From JACQFZ01 sp036381895 (lineage in GTDB: Bacteria > Pseudomonadota > Gammaproteobacteria > Acidiferrobacterales > Sulfurifustaceae): a DNA stretch of 64,000 bases. Shown here in pieces: positions 8,458-18,114 of this stretch (its first letter is position 1; each line of letters opens with the position of its first letter). The position numbers were made by a program, and so were the translations under genes. The stretch lies in assembly GCA_036381895.1 (NCBI GenBank), contig DASVBY010000047.1, positions 31,947-95,946 of the forward strand, given 5' to 3'. The notes below the pieces were generated by a model. That model had not been told where the DNA came from and made no database searches. It was given only the letters and a program-made list of their open reading frames with translations.

Positions 8458-10965
8458 CTACGAACGCCGCTTCGCGCGGGCGGTCGGCGCCGCCTGCCAC
8501 GGATCCTCGGGCCACGGATGCTTCGGGTAGCGGCCCTTCAGCTCCTTGCGCACCTCGGCATAGGTGCGATCCCAGAATCCGCGCAGGTCCTGCGTCACCT
8601 GAATCGGCCGGTGGGCGGGCGACAGGAGATGGAGCATCACCGGCACGCGGCCGAAGCCCACTCGCGGCGTATCGGCGAGACCGAACATCTCCTGGAGCCT
8701 CACTGCCAGCACCGGCGGTTCGCCGGGCCGGTACTCGAGGCGCAGGCGCGAACCGCTCGGAACGGCGAGATGCGTCGGCGCGCCCTGCTCGAGCCGCCGC
8801 GCCTGCTCGGGCGAGAGCCGTGCGCGCAGGATCGCGAGCAGGTCGAGGCGCGCGAGATGGTCCCGCCGCGTACAGCCGTCGAGATAGGGACCGAGCCACT
8901 CGTCGAGCGTTGCCGCGAGCGCCGCGTCCGAGACGTCGGGCCAGCCCTCGTCCGGAAACCAGGCGCGCAGCGACAGCACGCGCGCCTGCCAGGCTCTCGC
9001 CTCGGGCGTCCATGGGAGCGCCTCGAGCCCGAGGCGCCGCACCCCTTCCAGCATGGCCGCGCGCATCTGCTCCGGCGCCGCCGCGGCGAGCGTCTCGCTG
9101 CGCAGCACCAGCCGTCCGAGCCGTTCCTCCCGGCGCGCGACCACGGCGCTCGCCTGCTCGTCCCATCGCACCACGTCCTCCGTCACGAGGCGCGGCGCGA
9201 GCGCGGCGCGGATCGCTTCGAGCGTGATCGGCGCCGCGAGGTGGATGATGCCCTCGGCCTCGCCGGCATCTACGTGCGCGGCAACCAGGTACGGCGCACG
9301 CAGGCGCGCTTCGTGATCCGGCAGGCGCACCCCTCGCCCGCTCGCCAGCACGTAGCGCGTCCCATTGGCGTTGCGGCTCGCGGCCACGCGATCGGGATAG
9401 GCCAGCGCGAGCAGCGCCCCCGGGTCCGTGTCGGCGGGCGCTTCGCCGGCGCCGTCGCCGGCGGGGAGCAGACGCCGCCATTGCCGCGCCGCCTGATCGG
9501 CGCGTGCGCAGGCGGCGGGGTCAGCACCGTAGGCCTGCGCACCAGCACGGCCGCGGCGGCGAAACGCTCCAAGCGCTTCGAGGCGCTCGGCGATGTCGAC
9601 CGTATCGCGGGCGCCCGCGGGGAAAACGTCGCGCTCACTGAGGAGCGCAGCGAGATCGCAGGCTTGCTCGGCGGCGCCGCGCTGGGCGGCGGCGAGCAGC
9701 AGATGCGCAAGGCGCGGGTGCAGCGGCAGCGCCGCCATGCGTCGGCCTTCGGGCGTGATCCGCCCGTCGCGATCGAGCGCACCGAGATCGCGCAGCAACT
9801 CCTGCGCCTGTGCGAGCGCGCCGGGCGGCGGGGGATCGAGCCAGAGGAGCTCGCCGGGATCCTTCGCGCCCCAGAGCGCGAGCTCGAGCGCCAACGGGGC
9901 GAGATCGGCGGTCTTGATCTCGGGGAGCGGCTGCGGCAGCAGTCCGCGCTGCGTCCCTTCGGTCCAGAGCCGATAGCACACGCCCGGACCGAGGCGGCCG
10001 GCTCGCCCCGCGCGCTGTTCCGCGGAAGCGCGCGCGACGCGCACGGTCGCGAGCCGCGTGAGGCCGGTCGCGGGATCGAACTGCGGCACGCGCGCGTAGC
10101 CGACATCGACGACGACCTGTACGCCTTCGATCGTGAGGCTCGTCTCGGCGATCGCCGTCGCCAGCACGACCTTGCGCCGCGCGGCGCCGGGGGCGATCGC
10201 CCGCTGCTGCTCTTCCCAGGGGAGGTCGCCGTAGAGCGGATAGACGTCGATTCGGCCCGCGAGATCCGCGAGCAGCGCCTGCGTCCGGCGGATCTCGCCG
10301 CCACCCGGCAGGAACACCAGCACGTCCCCCTCGTGTGCCGCGAGTACCTGCCGCACCGCGGCCGCAGCTCGCGCCGGCAACGGTCCCTCGGGCTCGCGCA
10401 GCGCGTAGCGCACCTCGACCGGAAACGCGCGTCCGGCGCTCGTCACCAGCGGTGCGCGCAGCAGCGCGGCGACTGCCGCGCCATCGAGCGTGGCCGACAT
10501 CAACAGCACCTTGAGGTCCGGCCGCAGCACTCGCTGACTGTCGAGCACGAGCGCGAGCCCCAGATCGGTCTGCAGGTGGCGCTCGTGAAACTCATCGAAG
10601 ATGACGAGTCCGACGCCTTCGAGCGCCGGATCGTCCTGCAGCCGGCGTGTGAGGATGCCCTCGGTCACGACTTCGATCCGCGTGCGCGCCGACACCCGGT
10701 GCTCGAAGCGAATGCGGTAGCCGACGGTCTCGCCCGGCGCTTCGCCCCGGAGCGCGGCCATCCGCGCGGCGGCGGCGCGCGCCGCCAGGCGCCGCGGTTC
10801 GAGCAGCACGATGCGCCGCCCGGCGAGCCACGGTTCATCGAGCAGCGCGAGCGGTACCGCTGTCGTCTTGCCCGCGCCGGGCGGTGCCTGCAGCACGACC
10901 GCCGCATTGGCGGCGAGCGCGCCGCGCAGCTCCGGGAGCGCCGCGGAGATCGGCAGCTCGATCAT
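8458..10965 (-). CDS. hrpB: ATP-dependent helicase HrpB
   Basis: HrpB is a DEAH-type ATP-dependent helicase of bacteria with poorly defined RNA or stress function. The 835 residues are normal length. Domain I has Walker A APPGAGKTT (27-35), DEFHERH (124-130, the DEAH-equivalent DEFH box), and MSATL; domain II has the QRAGRAGR motif. The helicase-associated winged-helix and the C-terminal HrpB-specific region with the conserved tail YPKHPWPEDP follow. The ATG at 10965 gives the usual MIELPI opening. It stands alone, divergent from the alpha/beta hydrolase gene at 11124. Confidence 0.95.
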   Translation of the reverse strand: MIELPISAALPELRGALAANAAVVLQAPPGAGKTTAVPLALLDEPWLAGRRIVLLEPRRLAARAAAARMAALRGEAPGETVGYRIRFEHRVSARTRIEVVTEGILTRRLQDDPALEGVGLVIFDEFHERHLQTDLGLALVLDSQRVLRPDLKVLLMSATLDGAAVAALLRAPLVTSAGRAFPVEVRYALREPEGPLPARAAAAVRQVLAAHEGDVLVFLPGGGEIRRTQALLADLAGRIDVYPLYGDLPWEEQQRAIAPGAARRKVVLATAIAETSLTIEGVQVVVDVGYARVPQFDPATGLTRLATVRVARASAEQRAGRAGRLGPGVCYRLWTEGTQRGLLPQPLPEIKTADLAPLALELALWGAKDPGELLWLDPPPPGALAQAQELLRDLGALDRDGRITPEGRRMAALPLHPRLAHLLLAAAQRGAAEQACDLAALLSERDVFPAGARDTVDIAERLEALGAFRRRGRAGAQAYGADPAACARADQAARQWRRLLPAGDGAGEAPADTDPGALLALAYPDRVAASRNANGTRYVLASGRGVRLPDHEARLRAPYLVAAHVDAGEAEGIIHLAAPITLEAIRAALAPRLVTEDVVRWDEQASAVVARREERLGRLVLRSETLAAAAPEQMRAAMLEGVRRLGLEALPWTPEARAWQARVLSLRAWFPDEGWPDVSDAALAATLDEWLGPYLDGCTRRDHLARLDLLAILRARLSPEQARRLEQGAPTHLAVPSGSRLRLEYRPGEPPVLAVRLQEMFGLADTPRVGFGRVPVMLHLLSPAHRPIQVTQDLRGFWDRTYAEVRKELKGRYPKHPWPEDPWQAAPTARAKRRS

Positions 10966-11123
10966 CGGCGCAAACGGGAACCGCGCTGGCGAGCGCCCGT
11001 GGCTGTCAGTAACATGGAGGGAAAAGGCCTGTCGAGAATTCCAGCGATTTTATCACCCGCCGTGCGCCCGCGACCGCACGCCGCGCTCGCCGGACAACGC
11101 CCCGGCTGTCGGCTGGCGCGGAC

Positions 11124-12017
11124 ATGCCAGCACGCACCATGGAGACCGCGAAGATCCACGTGATGGCGGACGGCACGCCGCTGCATTACCGCATCCGGCG
11201 CGCCGACCGGCCGCAGGGCGTCGTCGTGCTGCTGCACGGCCTCGCGAGCAATCTGACGCGCTGGTCGGAGTTCGTCGAGCAAACGCGGCTGCGGCGCACG
11301 TGGGATCTCCTGCGCATCGACCTGCGCGGCCACGGCGAATCGATGATGCGCGGCCGCATCGGCATGGAGATCTGGAGCAACGACCTGGCGGACGTGCTCG
11401 ACGCCGAAGGCTACCCGCAGGCCGTCCTCGTCGGCCACAGCCTGGGCGCGCACCTTGCGCTGCACTTCGCCGCACGCTTCCCGGGCCGCGCGCGCGGCCT
11501 GGTGCTGATCGATCCGGTGTTCCCGCGGGCGCTGCGCGGCTACCGCCGCTGGCTGATGCGGCTGCGCGGCCTCCTCGGCGCGGCCGCGGCGCTCGTGCGC
11601 CTCGCGAACGCGCTCGGACTGCGGCGCCGCACGTTTCCGCGCCGCGACCTGCGCGTGCTCGACGAACAGGTCCGGGCCGAGCTGCTCGCGGCCGGGAACA
11701 ACCGCGAGTTCGTGCGGCGCTACTCGTCGATGCGCGCGGATCTCGTGTACTTCCCGGTCAGCCACTATCTGCAGGAGCTGAACGAAATGCTGCGCCCGCT
11801 GCCGCCGCTCGCCGCGCTCGACGTTCCGATCCTGGTGCTGCTGTCGCGCGGCGTCACGTACACCGATCCGGCGGCCACGGAGCGGCTGCTCGACGCGGCC
11901 CCCAACGTCGAGCGCGCGACCATCGACGCGTACCACTGGCCGCTCACCGAGCAGCCGCAGCAGGTGCGGGAGGCGATCGAAGCCTGGTTCGCGCGGCGGT
12001 TCGAGCCGGCCGCGTAG
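11124..12017 (+). CDS. Alpha/beta-fold hydrolase
   Basis: This is a 297-residue alpha/beta hydrolase. It shows the oxyanion HGLASN (38-43), RGHGES (68-73) and the nucleophile elbow GHSLGAH with Ser106. Candidate acid and base residues lie near the C-terminus (for example His in DAYHWPLTE). The subfamily resembles bacterial esterases or haloperoxidase-like hydrolases; the substrate is unknown. An ATG at 11139 would give a slightly shorter protein that starts closer to the first strand. There is no signal peptide. It is convergent with the GGDEF-EAL gene, with a 9-bp gap. Confidence 0.82.
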   Translation: MPARTMETAKIHVMADGTPLHYRIRRADRPQGVVVLLHGLASNLTRWSEFVEQTRLRRTWDLLRIDLRGHGESMMRGRIGMEIWSNDLADVLDAEGYPQAVLVGHSLGAHLALHFAARFPGRARGLVLIDPVFPRALRGYRRWLMRLRGLLGAAAALVRLANALGLRRRTFPRRDLRVLDEQVRAELLAAGNNREFVRRYSSMRADLVYFPVSHYLQELNEMLRPLPPLAALDVPILVLLSRGVTYTDPAATERLLDAAPNVERATIDAYHWPLTEQPQQVREAIEAWFARRFEPAA

Positions 12018-12026
12018 AAGAGGCGG

Positions 12027-14261
12027 CTAGCGCTTGCGCAGCGCGCGCGGCGGGGGCGCCGTGCGCGCGGGGAAGCGCTGCCGCCGCGGCGGTACCCGCG
12101 GTGCGCCCGCCATCGGCGGCGGCGCGAGCAGGTTCTCGGCCGGCCGCGCGATCGCATAGCCCTGCGCGTAGTCCACGCCGAGCTCGGTCAACCGCCGCAG
12201 CGTCTGCTCGTCTTCGACCGCCTCCGCGACCGTACGCATGTTGAGCGCGCGGGCGATCTGCACGATCGAGCGCACCATGACGGCGTCGACGGTCTCGGTC
12301 TCGAGGTTCTGGGCGAACGCGCCGGACATCTTGATGAACGCGACCGGCAGGTGCTTGAGGTAGCTGAGCGAGCTGAAGCCGGAACCGAAGTCATCGAGCG
12401 CGAAACGGCAGCCGACGCGCGCGAGCGCCTCGATCGCCGTGCGCGCGTGCTGCAGGTCGCGCACCGCCGCCTGTTCCGTGATCTCGAACACGATGTGCTG
12501 ACCGGCGAGCCCGTGGCGCGCGAGCTCTCCCGCGACGCGCCGGGCGAACGCTTCGCCCTGCTCGAACACGTGGCCGGACACGTTCACGAAGAACGTCGCG
12601 GGACGCCCGTGCGCGTGCAGCGCGGCGAGCTCCTCGCACGCGCGCCGGATCACCCAGTCGTCCAGGTCCCCGATCAACCCGAAGCGATCGGCCACCGGAA
12701 GGAACGCGGTCGGCGACACCAGCTCTCCTCCGGGCGCCGCGAGGCGCAGCAGCAGCTCGTACATCTCGCCGCCCGCGTGCCGCAGATCCAGGATCGGCTG
12801 ATACACGAACCTGAGCGCGTTGTCCTGGATCGCCGTGCGCACGTAGCGCGACCACGCGGGGCTGTCGTCCTCGCGCGGCGCGGCCGCGCCTTCGCCGTTG
12901 GTACCCCGCTCGTAGGCCGCATGCCGGTTGCCACCGCGCGCTTTCGCCTGCGCGCACGCGGCGCGCGCCTGCGCCACGATCCGCTCCGGCTGTTCCGCGC
13001 CGTTGACCATGGCGATGCCGATGCTCGCACTGATCGCGAGCCGCAGCTCCCCGGCGCTGAACTGGTACTCCTGCATCACCTGATTGATCGAGCGGGCGAC
13101 CTTGAGCGCGCCCTCGCGGCTCACGCCGCGGGCGAGCGCGATGAACTCGTCGCCCTCGAAGCGGGCGAGCACGTCGTTCTCGCGGATACGCGATCGCAGC
13201 AGCCCGGCGACCTGCCCGAGCAGGCGGTCGCCGGCGGCGGCGCCCAGGCGCTCGTTGACCGCGCGGAAGCCGTCGAGGTCGATGCAGAGCACCGCACCCC
13301 CGTCGCCGTTCCGGCCGCCGCGGCTGCATTCGAGCGCGAGCTCCCTGAAGAAATAGCGCTGGTTCACGAGCCCGGTCAGCGGATCGCATTCCGCACGCCG
13401 CAGCGCTTCGTCGCGCTGCCGGATCGCCGCGAGCGTGGCACCGAGCGCCTGGCGGATCGCCACGATTTCGCGGTCGCCGCCGCCGCTCACGTCGACGTTG
13501 ATCTCGCCGCGCGCGAGGCGCGCGAGGGGCTCTTCGAGCGCGGTCAGGGGCGCCATCGCCCGGCGCACCCAATGCCGACCGAACACCACGACGACGCCGA
13601 GGACGAACGCGAGCGCAAGACTGCCGGCGATCAGGCTGCGCTCGAACAGCACCTGCTGCGCGCCCGCGTCGAACACGAAGTCGAGGTAGCCGATGGTGCG
13701 CGTCGTCTGGCGCGCCGGTACGCGCTCGAGGTCGAACATCGCATCCGGCGCGAGCGTGCGCACGCGCACCGGCGCCGTGACGCGCAGCCGCGCCCCGTCG
13801 AGCATGCCGAGGTAGTAGCCCTGCGCGCCGCCCTCTGCCCGAGCCCGCTCCTCGGGGCCGAGATCGCCGGACAGATGCGGCACCGTCTTGACGTACTCGC
13901 CGAGCAGCTCCGCGCCGCTCGCGGCGTAGTAGCGCACGTGCACGATCTCGGGGAAGCGGGCAAGACGGCGCGAGAGCGCCTGCATCGCCCCGTCGCGGTC
14001 GCTCGAGGCGTAGAGCGGCGTTCCGAGCTCATCGAGCTCGGCCAGCCATTGCACGGCCTGCTTGCGCGCGCTGTCCTCGATCAACCGCCCGCCGGCCCAC
14101 CAGATGCCGGCGACACCGGCGAGGTAAACGAGCAGCGCCGTCACGGCGAGCGCCGTGAGCAGCCGGCCGACGAGACTGCGGCTGTCGCCGCTGCGCGCGG
14201 CGCGACCCTGCGCCGCGAGCTCGCGCAGCCGCTGCCACGCGCGGCGCACGTCAGAAGACAT
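12027..14261 (-). CDS. Membrane GGDEF-EAL protein with periplasmic sensor
   Basis: The 744-residue protein is organised like LapD-type c-di-GMP regulators: transmembrane helix about 34-56, periplasmic sensor of about 150 residues, second helix about 208-228, HAMP region to about 285, GGDEF domain (about 290-450), and EAL domain (about 470-715). The GGDEF signature is EGDEF (369-373) with an RxxD inhibitory site at 360-363. The EAL signature reads ELL, but NVSG, FEITE, DDFGSG, FIKMSG and TVAEAVE are present, so a phosphodiesterase could be active. Its start overlaps the upstream lipoprotein gene by 11 nt, suggesting that the lipoprotein supplies a periplasmic signal. Confidence 0.9.
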   Translation of the reverse strand: MSSDVRRAWQRLRELAAQGRAARSGDSRSLVGRLLTALAVTALLVYLAGVAGIWWAGGRLIEDSARKQAVQWLAELDELGTPLYASSDRDGAMQALSRRLARFPEIVHVRYYAASGAELLGEYVKTVPHLSGDLGPEERARAEGGAQGYYLGMLDGARLRVTAPVRVRTLAPDAMFDLERVPARQTTRTIGYLDFVFDAGAQQVLFERSLIAGSLALAFVLGVVVVFGRHWVRRAMAPLTALEEPLARLARGEINVDVSGGGDREIVAIRQALGATLAAIRQRDEALRRAECDPLTGLVNQRYFFRELALECSRGGRNGDGGAVLCIDLDGFRAVNERLGAAAGDRLLGQVAGLLRSRIRENDVLARFEGDEFIALARGVSREGALKVARSINQVMQEYQFSAGELRLAISASIGIAMVNGAEQPERIVAQARAACAQAKARGGNRHAAYERGTNGEGAAAPREDDSPAWSRYVRTAIQDNALRFVYQPILDLRHAGGEMYELLLRLAAPGGELVSPTAFLPVADRFGLIGDLDDWVIRRACEELAALHAHGRPATFFVNVSGHVFEQGEAFARRVAGELARHGLAGQHIVFEITEQAAVRDLQHARTAIEALARVGCRFALDDFGSGFSSLSYLKHLPVAFIKMSGAFAQNLETETVDAVMVRSIVQIARALNMRTVAEAVEDEQTLRRLTELGVDYAQGYAIARPAENLLAPPPMAGAPRVPPRRQRFPARTAPPPRALRKR

Positions 14262-15204
14262 AAACGCCTCCCCGCAGCGGCTCGGGCACCGCCAAACCGA
14301 GCTGCTGTGCCACGCGCAGGTTCACCGAGACGCGCGCGCGCGTGAGCGGCGCGATGCGCGGCGCCGCGTCGCCGGCGCGCAGCTGTTCGAGCACGCGCTC
14401 GGCGATGTCCTCGGGATCGCCTTCCGCGCTGAGCAGCCCGCCGTACTCGAGCAGTTGCTGGTTGAACACGAGCGTCTGGCGCCCGTGGCGCAGCGCGTGC
14501 GCGAGCGTCTCGCGCAGCGCCTCGATGCTGAGGACACGGTAATCGGGAAGGATCCAGATGCCCTGCACCTCGGGCGCGAGGCGCTTGGTGACGTAGAGGA
14601 GCTCGCGATCCGACGCCACCCGGTTCACGTCGAGCGCGATGCCGAGGCGCGCAGCGGCCGCCTCGGCCTCGCGCACGAACTCGCGCGCACCGGGCCCGGC
14701 CACCAGCAGCACCCGGTGCAGCTGCGGATCGAGCAGCTTCCAGGCCTGCAGCTGCTTCAGTGCGGGCGGCGTCGCGCGCACGCCGCGCATGGTGCGGGTG
14801 ACGCCGTCGGAAAGGTCCGGGTAGAAGTACTGACAGAAAACCACGCGACCGGAGAACGCGGCAGCTGCGCGCGCCGCCGGCGGGCCGATCGCGATCACAC
14901 GCACGCCTTCGTCGTCGCGCAGGCGCCGGATCACCTCATGGTGCGCCTTCAGATCGCCCTCGAGCACGTAGACGGTCGCCCGCTCGAGGCGCGTGCGCAG
15001 CGCATCCGCCACCTGCTGATAGGGGCCGATGCGATCGCTGACCAATATGGCAGTATCGGCGGCCGGGGGTCGCGGGGCAGGCTCTTCGCGCGGGCCGACG
15101 ATTGCGCAGCCCGCCAACGCCGCGGCGCAAACGAACGCGAATATCCTCCCCGTGCCGAAGGCCGTGAACCGCCCGGCGACGGATAAGCGCTGTTCCTCCC
15201 GCAC
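14251..15204 (-). CDS. ABC substrate-binding-type lipoprotein
   Basis: The 317-residue protein has a lipoprotein signal with LAGC and acylation Cys33, followed by a two-lobed fold of the ABC sub-bind type (PF04392-like). Motifs such as IGPPAARAA and the repeated alternation of helices and strands support a periplasmic binding protein. No permease or ATPase gene is nearby; the only partner is the overlapping GGDEF-EAL gene. The GTG start at 15204 has GGAG at 6-nt spacing, a clear ribosome-binding site. The ligand is unknown, and the role as a sensor for the c-di-GMP protein is inferred from the 11-nt gene overlap. Confidence 0.83.
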   Translation of the reverse strand: MREEQRLSVAGRFTAFGTGRIFAFVCAAALAGCAIVGPREEPAPRPPAADTAILVSDRIGPYQQVADALRTRLERATVYVLEGDLKAHHEVIRRLRDDEGVRVIAIGPPAARAAAAFSGRVVFCQYFYPDLSDGVTRTMRGVRATPPALKQLQAWKLLDPQLHRVLLVAGPGAREFVREAEAAAARLGIALDVNRVASDRELLYVTKRLAPEVQGIWILPDYRVLSIEALRETLAHALRHGRQTLVFNQQLLEYGGLLSAEGDPEDIAERVLEQLRAGDAAPRIAPLTRARVSVNLRVAQQLGLAVPEPLRGGVYVF

Positions 15205-15299
15205 TCTGTTCTCCTATGGGCTTCGGCCGGCCAGCCGCGCATCCCGCCACTTGGAAGTCTAATCCCCCACCGGCAGGGCGCAAATCGAGACCCCTTCGG

Positions 15300-15944
<645 letters not shown>

Positions 15945-16022
15945 CGCAACCCGCTCGCGCCGCGCAAAGACCCGTTTGTTCGTGCGCCGGTCGCGATAGT
16001 TAAATGATCGTGGAGTCTCGCC

Positions 16023-16784
16023 ATGGCAGCGGCACTGCATCTCGGCGCAGCGGACTTCCAGACGCTGCTCCAACGCCTCGGCCCGTCGCTCGGACTGTGG
16101 CGCGCCGCCGAGATCGCGGTGCTGCGCACGCAGCGCTACGTGCCTCCGGTGCTGGACCTCGGCTGCGGCGACGGCATCGTGGCGTCGCTGGTGCTCCCGC
16201 GAATCGACATCGGCGTCGATCCGTCGGGCGAGGCCATCGCGCGCGCCGCTCGGCTCGGCTGCTACGTCCGCCTCGAGCCGGTGGCCATCGAGCACCTCGC
16301 CCTCGCCCCGGCGAGCGTCGGCACCATCATGAGCAATTCCGTGCTCGAGCACGTCGCGGATCTGCCGCTCGTGCTGCGCGCTGCGGCACGGCTGCTGCGC
16401 CCGCGCGGCAGGCTCATCTTCACGTCGCCGACGGAAGCGTTCAGCGCCTGGCTCGCCGTGCCCTCGTCCCGCTACGCCGCCTGGCGCAACGCCCACTACG
16501 AGCACCGCAACCTCTGGCCGGTGCCGCAATGGGCGCATCATCTTCGGCAGGCCGGGCTGCAGATAGTTTCGGTTCGCCCCTACCTGCGTCGCGGCCTGGT
16601 CACGGCCTGGGACGCGCTCGAGCTGGCGCAGCGCGTGTGGATCGGCCGCCGCCGGCTGTTCGGCCTGGTGTGGCGCCGCGTCCCGCCGCAGCAGCTCGCG
16701 CGTCTCGCACGGCGACTCGCGCGGCTCGACCTGAGCGCGCCGCCTCCCGGCGGAGGACGGCTGATCGTCGCCGAGAAGGCTTGA
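16023..16784 (+). CDS. Class I SAM-dependent methyltransferase
   Basis: The 253-residue protein has a Methyltransf_11-type Rossmann fold: motif I VLDLGCGDG near residues 43-51, a D in IGVDPS (motif II), the NSVLEHV segment (motif IV), and RPRGRLIF (motif V). A longer C-terminal helix-rich half with many Arg and Trp follows, which may bind substrate. The substrate is unknown; a lipid or quinone-type target is only a guess. It is not in an obvious operon; the 217 bp downstream hold no recognised gene. Confidence 0.82.
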   Translation: MAAALHLGAADFQTLLQRLGPSLGLWRAAEIAVLRTQRYVPPVLDLGCGDGIVASLVLPRIDIGVDPSGEAIARAARLGCYVRLEPVAIEHLALAPASVGTIMSNSVLEHVADLPLVLRAAARLLRPRGRLIFTSPTEAFSAWLAVPSSRYAAWRNAHYEHRNLWPVPQWAHHLRQAGLQIVSVRPYLRRGLVTAWDALELAQRVWIGRRRLFGLVWRRVPPQQLARLARRLARLDLSAPPPGGGRLIVAEKA

Positions 16785-17001
16785 GTCGGACCGGAAGCAC
16801 GCGTCGCGCTCGTGACGCGCAACCGTTTGCCGGCACGCCCGTCGGTCCGCAGCGCGATCGGAGCGGAACGGCTCTCTGCGTACGCCTCCTGCTGCCCTCT
16901 ACGACTGCACCCGGGTCGGCGATATCGCGGCCGCGCCGATCAGGCGCGCGCCCGGCGCACGACGTGCGCTGCATCGAGCCCGGGTGCGCCGCGCATGCGG
17001 A

Positions 17002-17658
17002 TCACGCGGTTGCGTCGAGCGCGAGCGGCGGCAGCTGTTCCTTGTTGTTGCGGGCGCGCAGCAGGTTCCAGTAACCGAACAGGTTCACCCGCTGCTTGTC
17101 GATGATCTCGAGGCGGGTGTCGCGCACGAACGTCTCGAGCGAGAAGTCGGGATGGAACCCGACGAGGCGCGACAGCGGCGCGAGCAGGCTTTCGACGCCG
17201 CCGACGATGGGATTCGGGCTGTGGAAGTGATTGACGATGAAGATCTCGCCGTCCGACCGGCACACCCGCCGCATCTCGTCGACGAGACGACGCGGATGCG
17301 GCACCACCGAGACCACGTACATGGCGACGACCTTATCGAAGCTGTCCGAGGGGAAGGACATGCGCTCAGCGTCCATGACGTGGAGCTCGACGGTGCTGCT
17401 GGTGCCTTGGCGCTCGATGCGCGCACGGGCACGCTGCAGCATCTCGGGCGAAACATCGATGCCGGTGATGTGGACGCCGGGCGGATACAAAGGCAGCGAC
17501 AGACCGGTGCCGACGCCGACCTCGAGCACGCGGTCGCCGGGACGGCAGTTCATGCGCTCGATGACCGCCTTGCGCCCCGGCTGGAACAGCGCGCCGAAGT
17601 AGAGATCGTACAGCCGCGCGTACCGGCGGTACGCCTTTTTTATTGCTTCTAACTCCAT
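17002..17658 (-). CDS. pmtA: Phosphatidylethanolamine N-methyltransferase, PmtA type
   Basis: The 218-residue class I methyltransferase resembles the Rhodobacter-type PmtA, which methylates phosphatidylethanolamine toward phosphatidylcholine. It has the N-terminal AYRRYARLYDLYFG helix typical of this group, motif I VLEVGVGTG (45-53), GIDVSPEML (motif II) and SFDKVVAMYVVSVVP. SAM-binding residues are complete. The ATG has an excellent Shine-Dalgarno, GGGAGG, 5 nt upstream. The alternative is a related ubiquinone-like methyltransferase; the PmtA-type N-terminus favours the lipid enzyme. It is isolated on this strand. Confidence 0.78.
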   Translation of the reverse strand: MELEAIKKAYRRYARLYDLYFGALFQPGRKAVIERMNCRPGDRVLEVGVGTGLSLPLYPPGVHITGIDVSPEMLQRARARIERQGTSSTVELHVMDAERMSFPSDSFDKVVAMYVVSVVPHPRRLVDEMRRVCRSDGEIFIVNHFHSPNPIVGGVESLLAPLSRLVGFHPDFSLETFVRDTRLEIIDKQRVNLFGYWNLLRARNNKEQLPPLALDATA

Positions 17659-17765
17659 CCAGACCTCCCTAAAGTCGAACCGGCACTTCGAGCCGACGCA
17701 CGGCAGCGCGGGCGAAAAAATACCCTATCGCCTGCCGGGGCGCAAAGTGTTCGGGGATGGAGCCG

Positions 17766-18065
17766 CTAGGATTCTCGCGCGTGCTTCGCTCCATGGCGTT
17801 TTCCGGCTTCCATTGCTTTCCGCAGCCGCGCATGCACTTCATCGGGCGCGAGCGCGTCGACCGCGACGATCTTGTGCGCCGCCGCGGCGCCCGCGACCAG
17901 ACGCACGCGCGCCACAGGAACGCCGAGCGCCGCGGCGAGCACGGCGAGCACCGCCGCGTTGGCGCGCCCGTCCTCGGGCGGCGCGGCGACGCGCACCTTG
18001 AGCTCCTCGCCGACCCACCCGGCGAGCTCGGTGCGCGCCGCGCGGGGCACGACCTTCACCCGCAA
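17766..18065 (-). CDS. DUF167 (YggU) family protein
   Basis: This 99-residue protein matches the small DUF167/YggU family, with the opening VKVVPRAARTE, the loop AAPPEDGRANAAVL and VRLVAGAAAAHKIV. The function is unknown; family structures resemble small alpha/beta domains. The listed TTG start at 18065 gives a family-typical length, with a GTG two codons later as an alternative. It lies 49 bp downstream of the DegP-like gene's stop on the same strand. Confidence 0.75.
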   Translation of the reverse strand: MRVKVVPRAARTELAGWVGEELKVRVAAPPEDGRANAAVLAVLAAALGVPVARVRLVAGAAAAHKIVAVDALAPDEVHARLRKAMEAGKRHGAKHARES

Positions 18066-18114
18066 CCGCGCTTCCGTCAGCCGGCCCTCCCCGACACCGG
18101 CGCGGCGGCGTTAC

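Noticed and set aside
8212..11163. A 983-codon plus-strand open frame antisense to hrpB
   Set aside because: Its translation is Arg/Ala/Gly-rich with no domains, whereas the minus-strand frame is a full HrpB helicase. Long antisense frames arise from high GC content.
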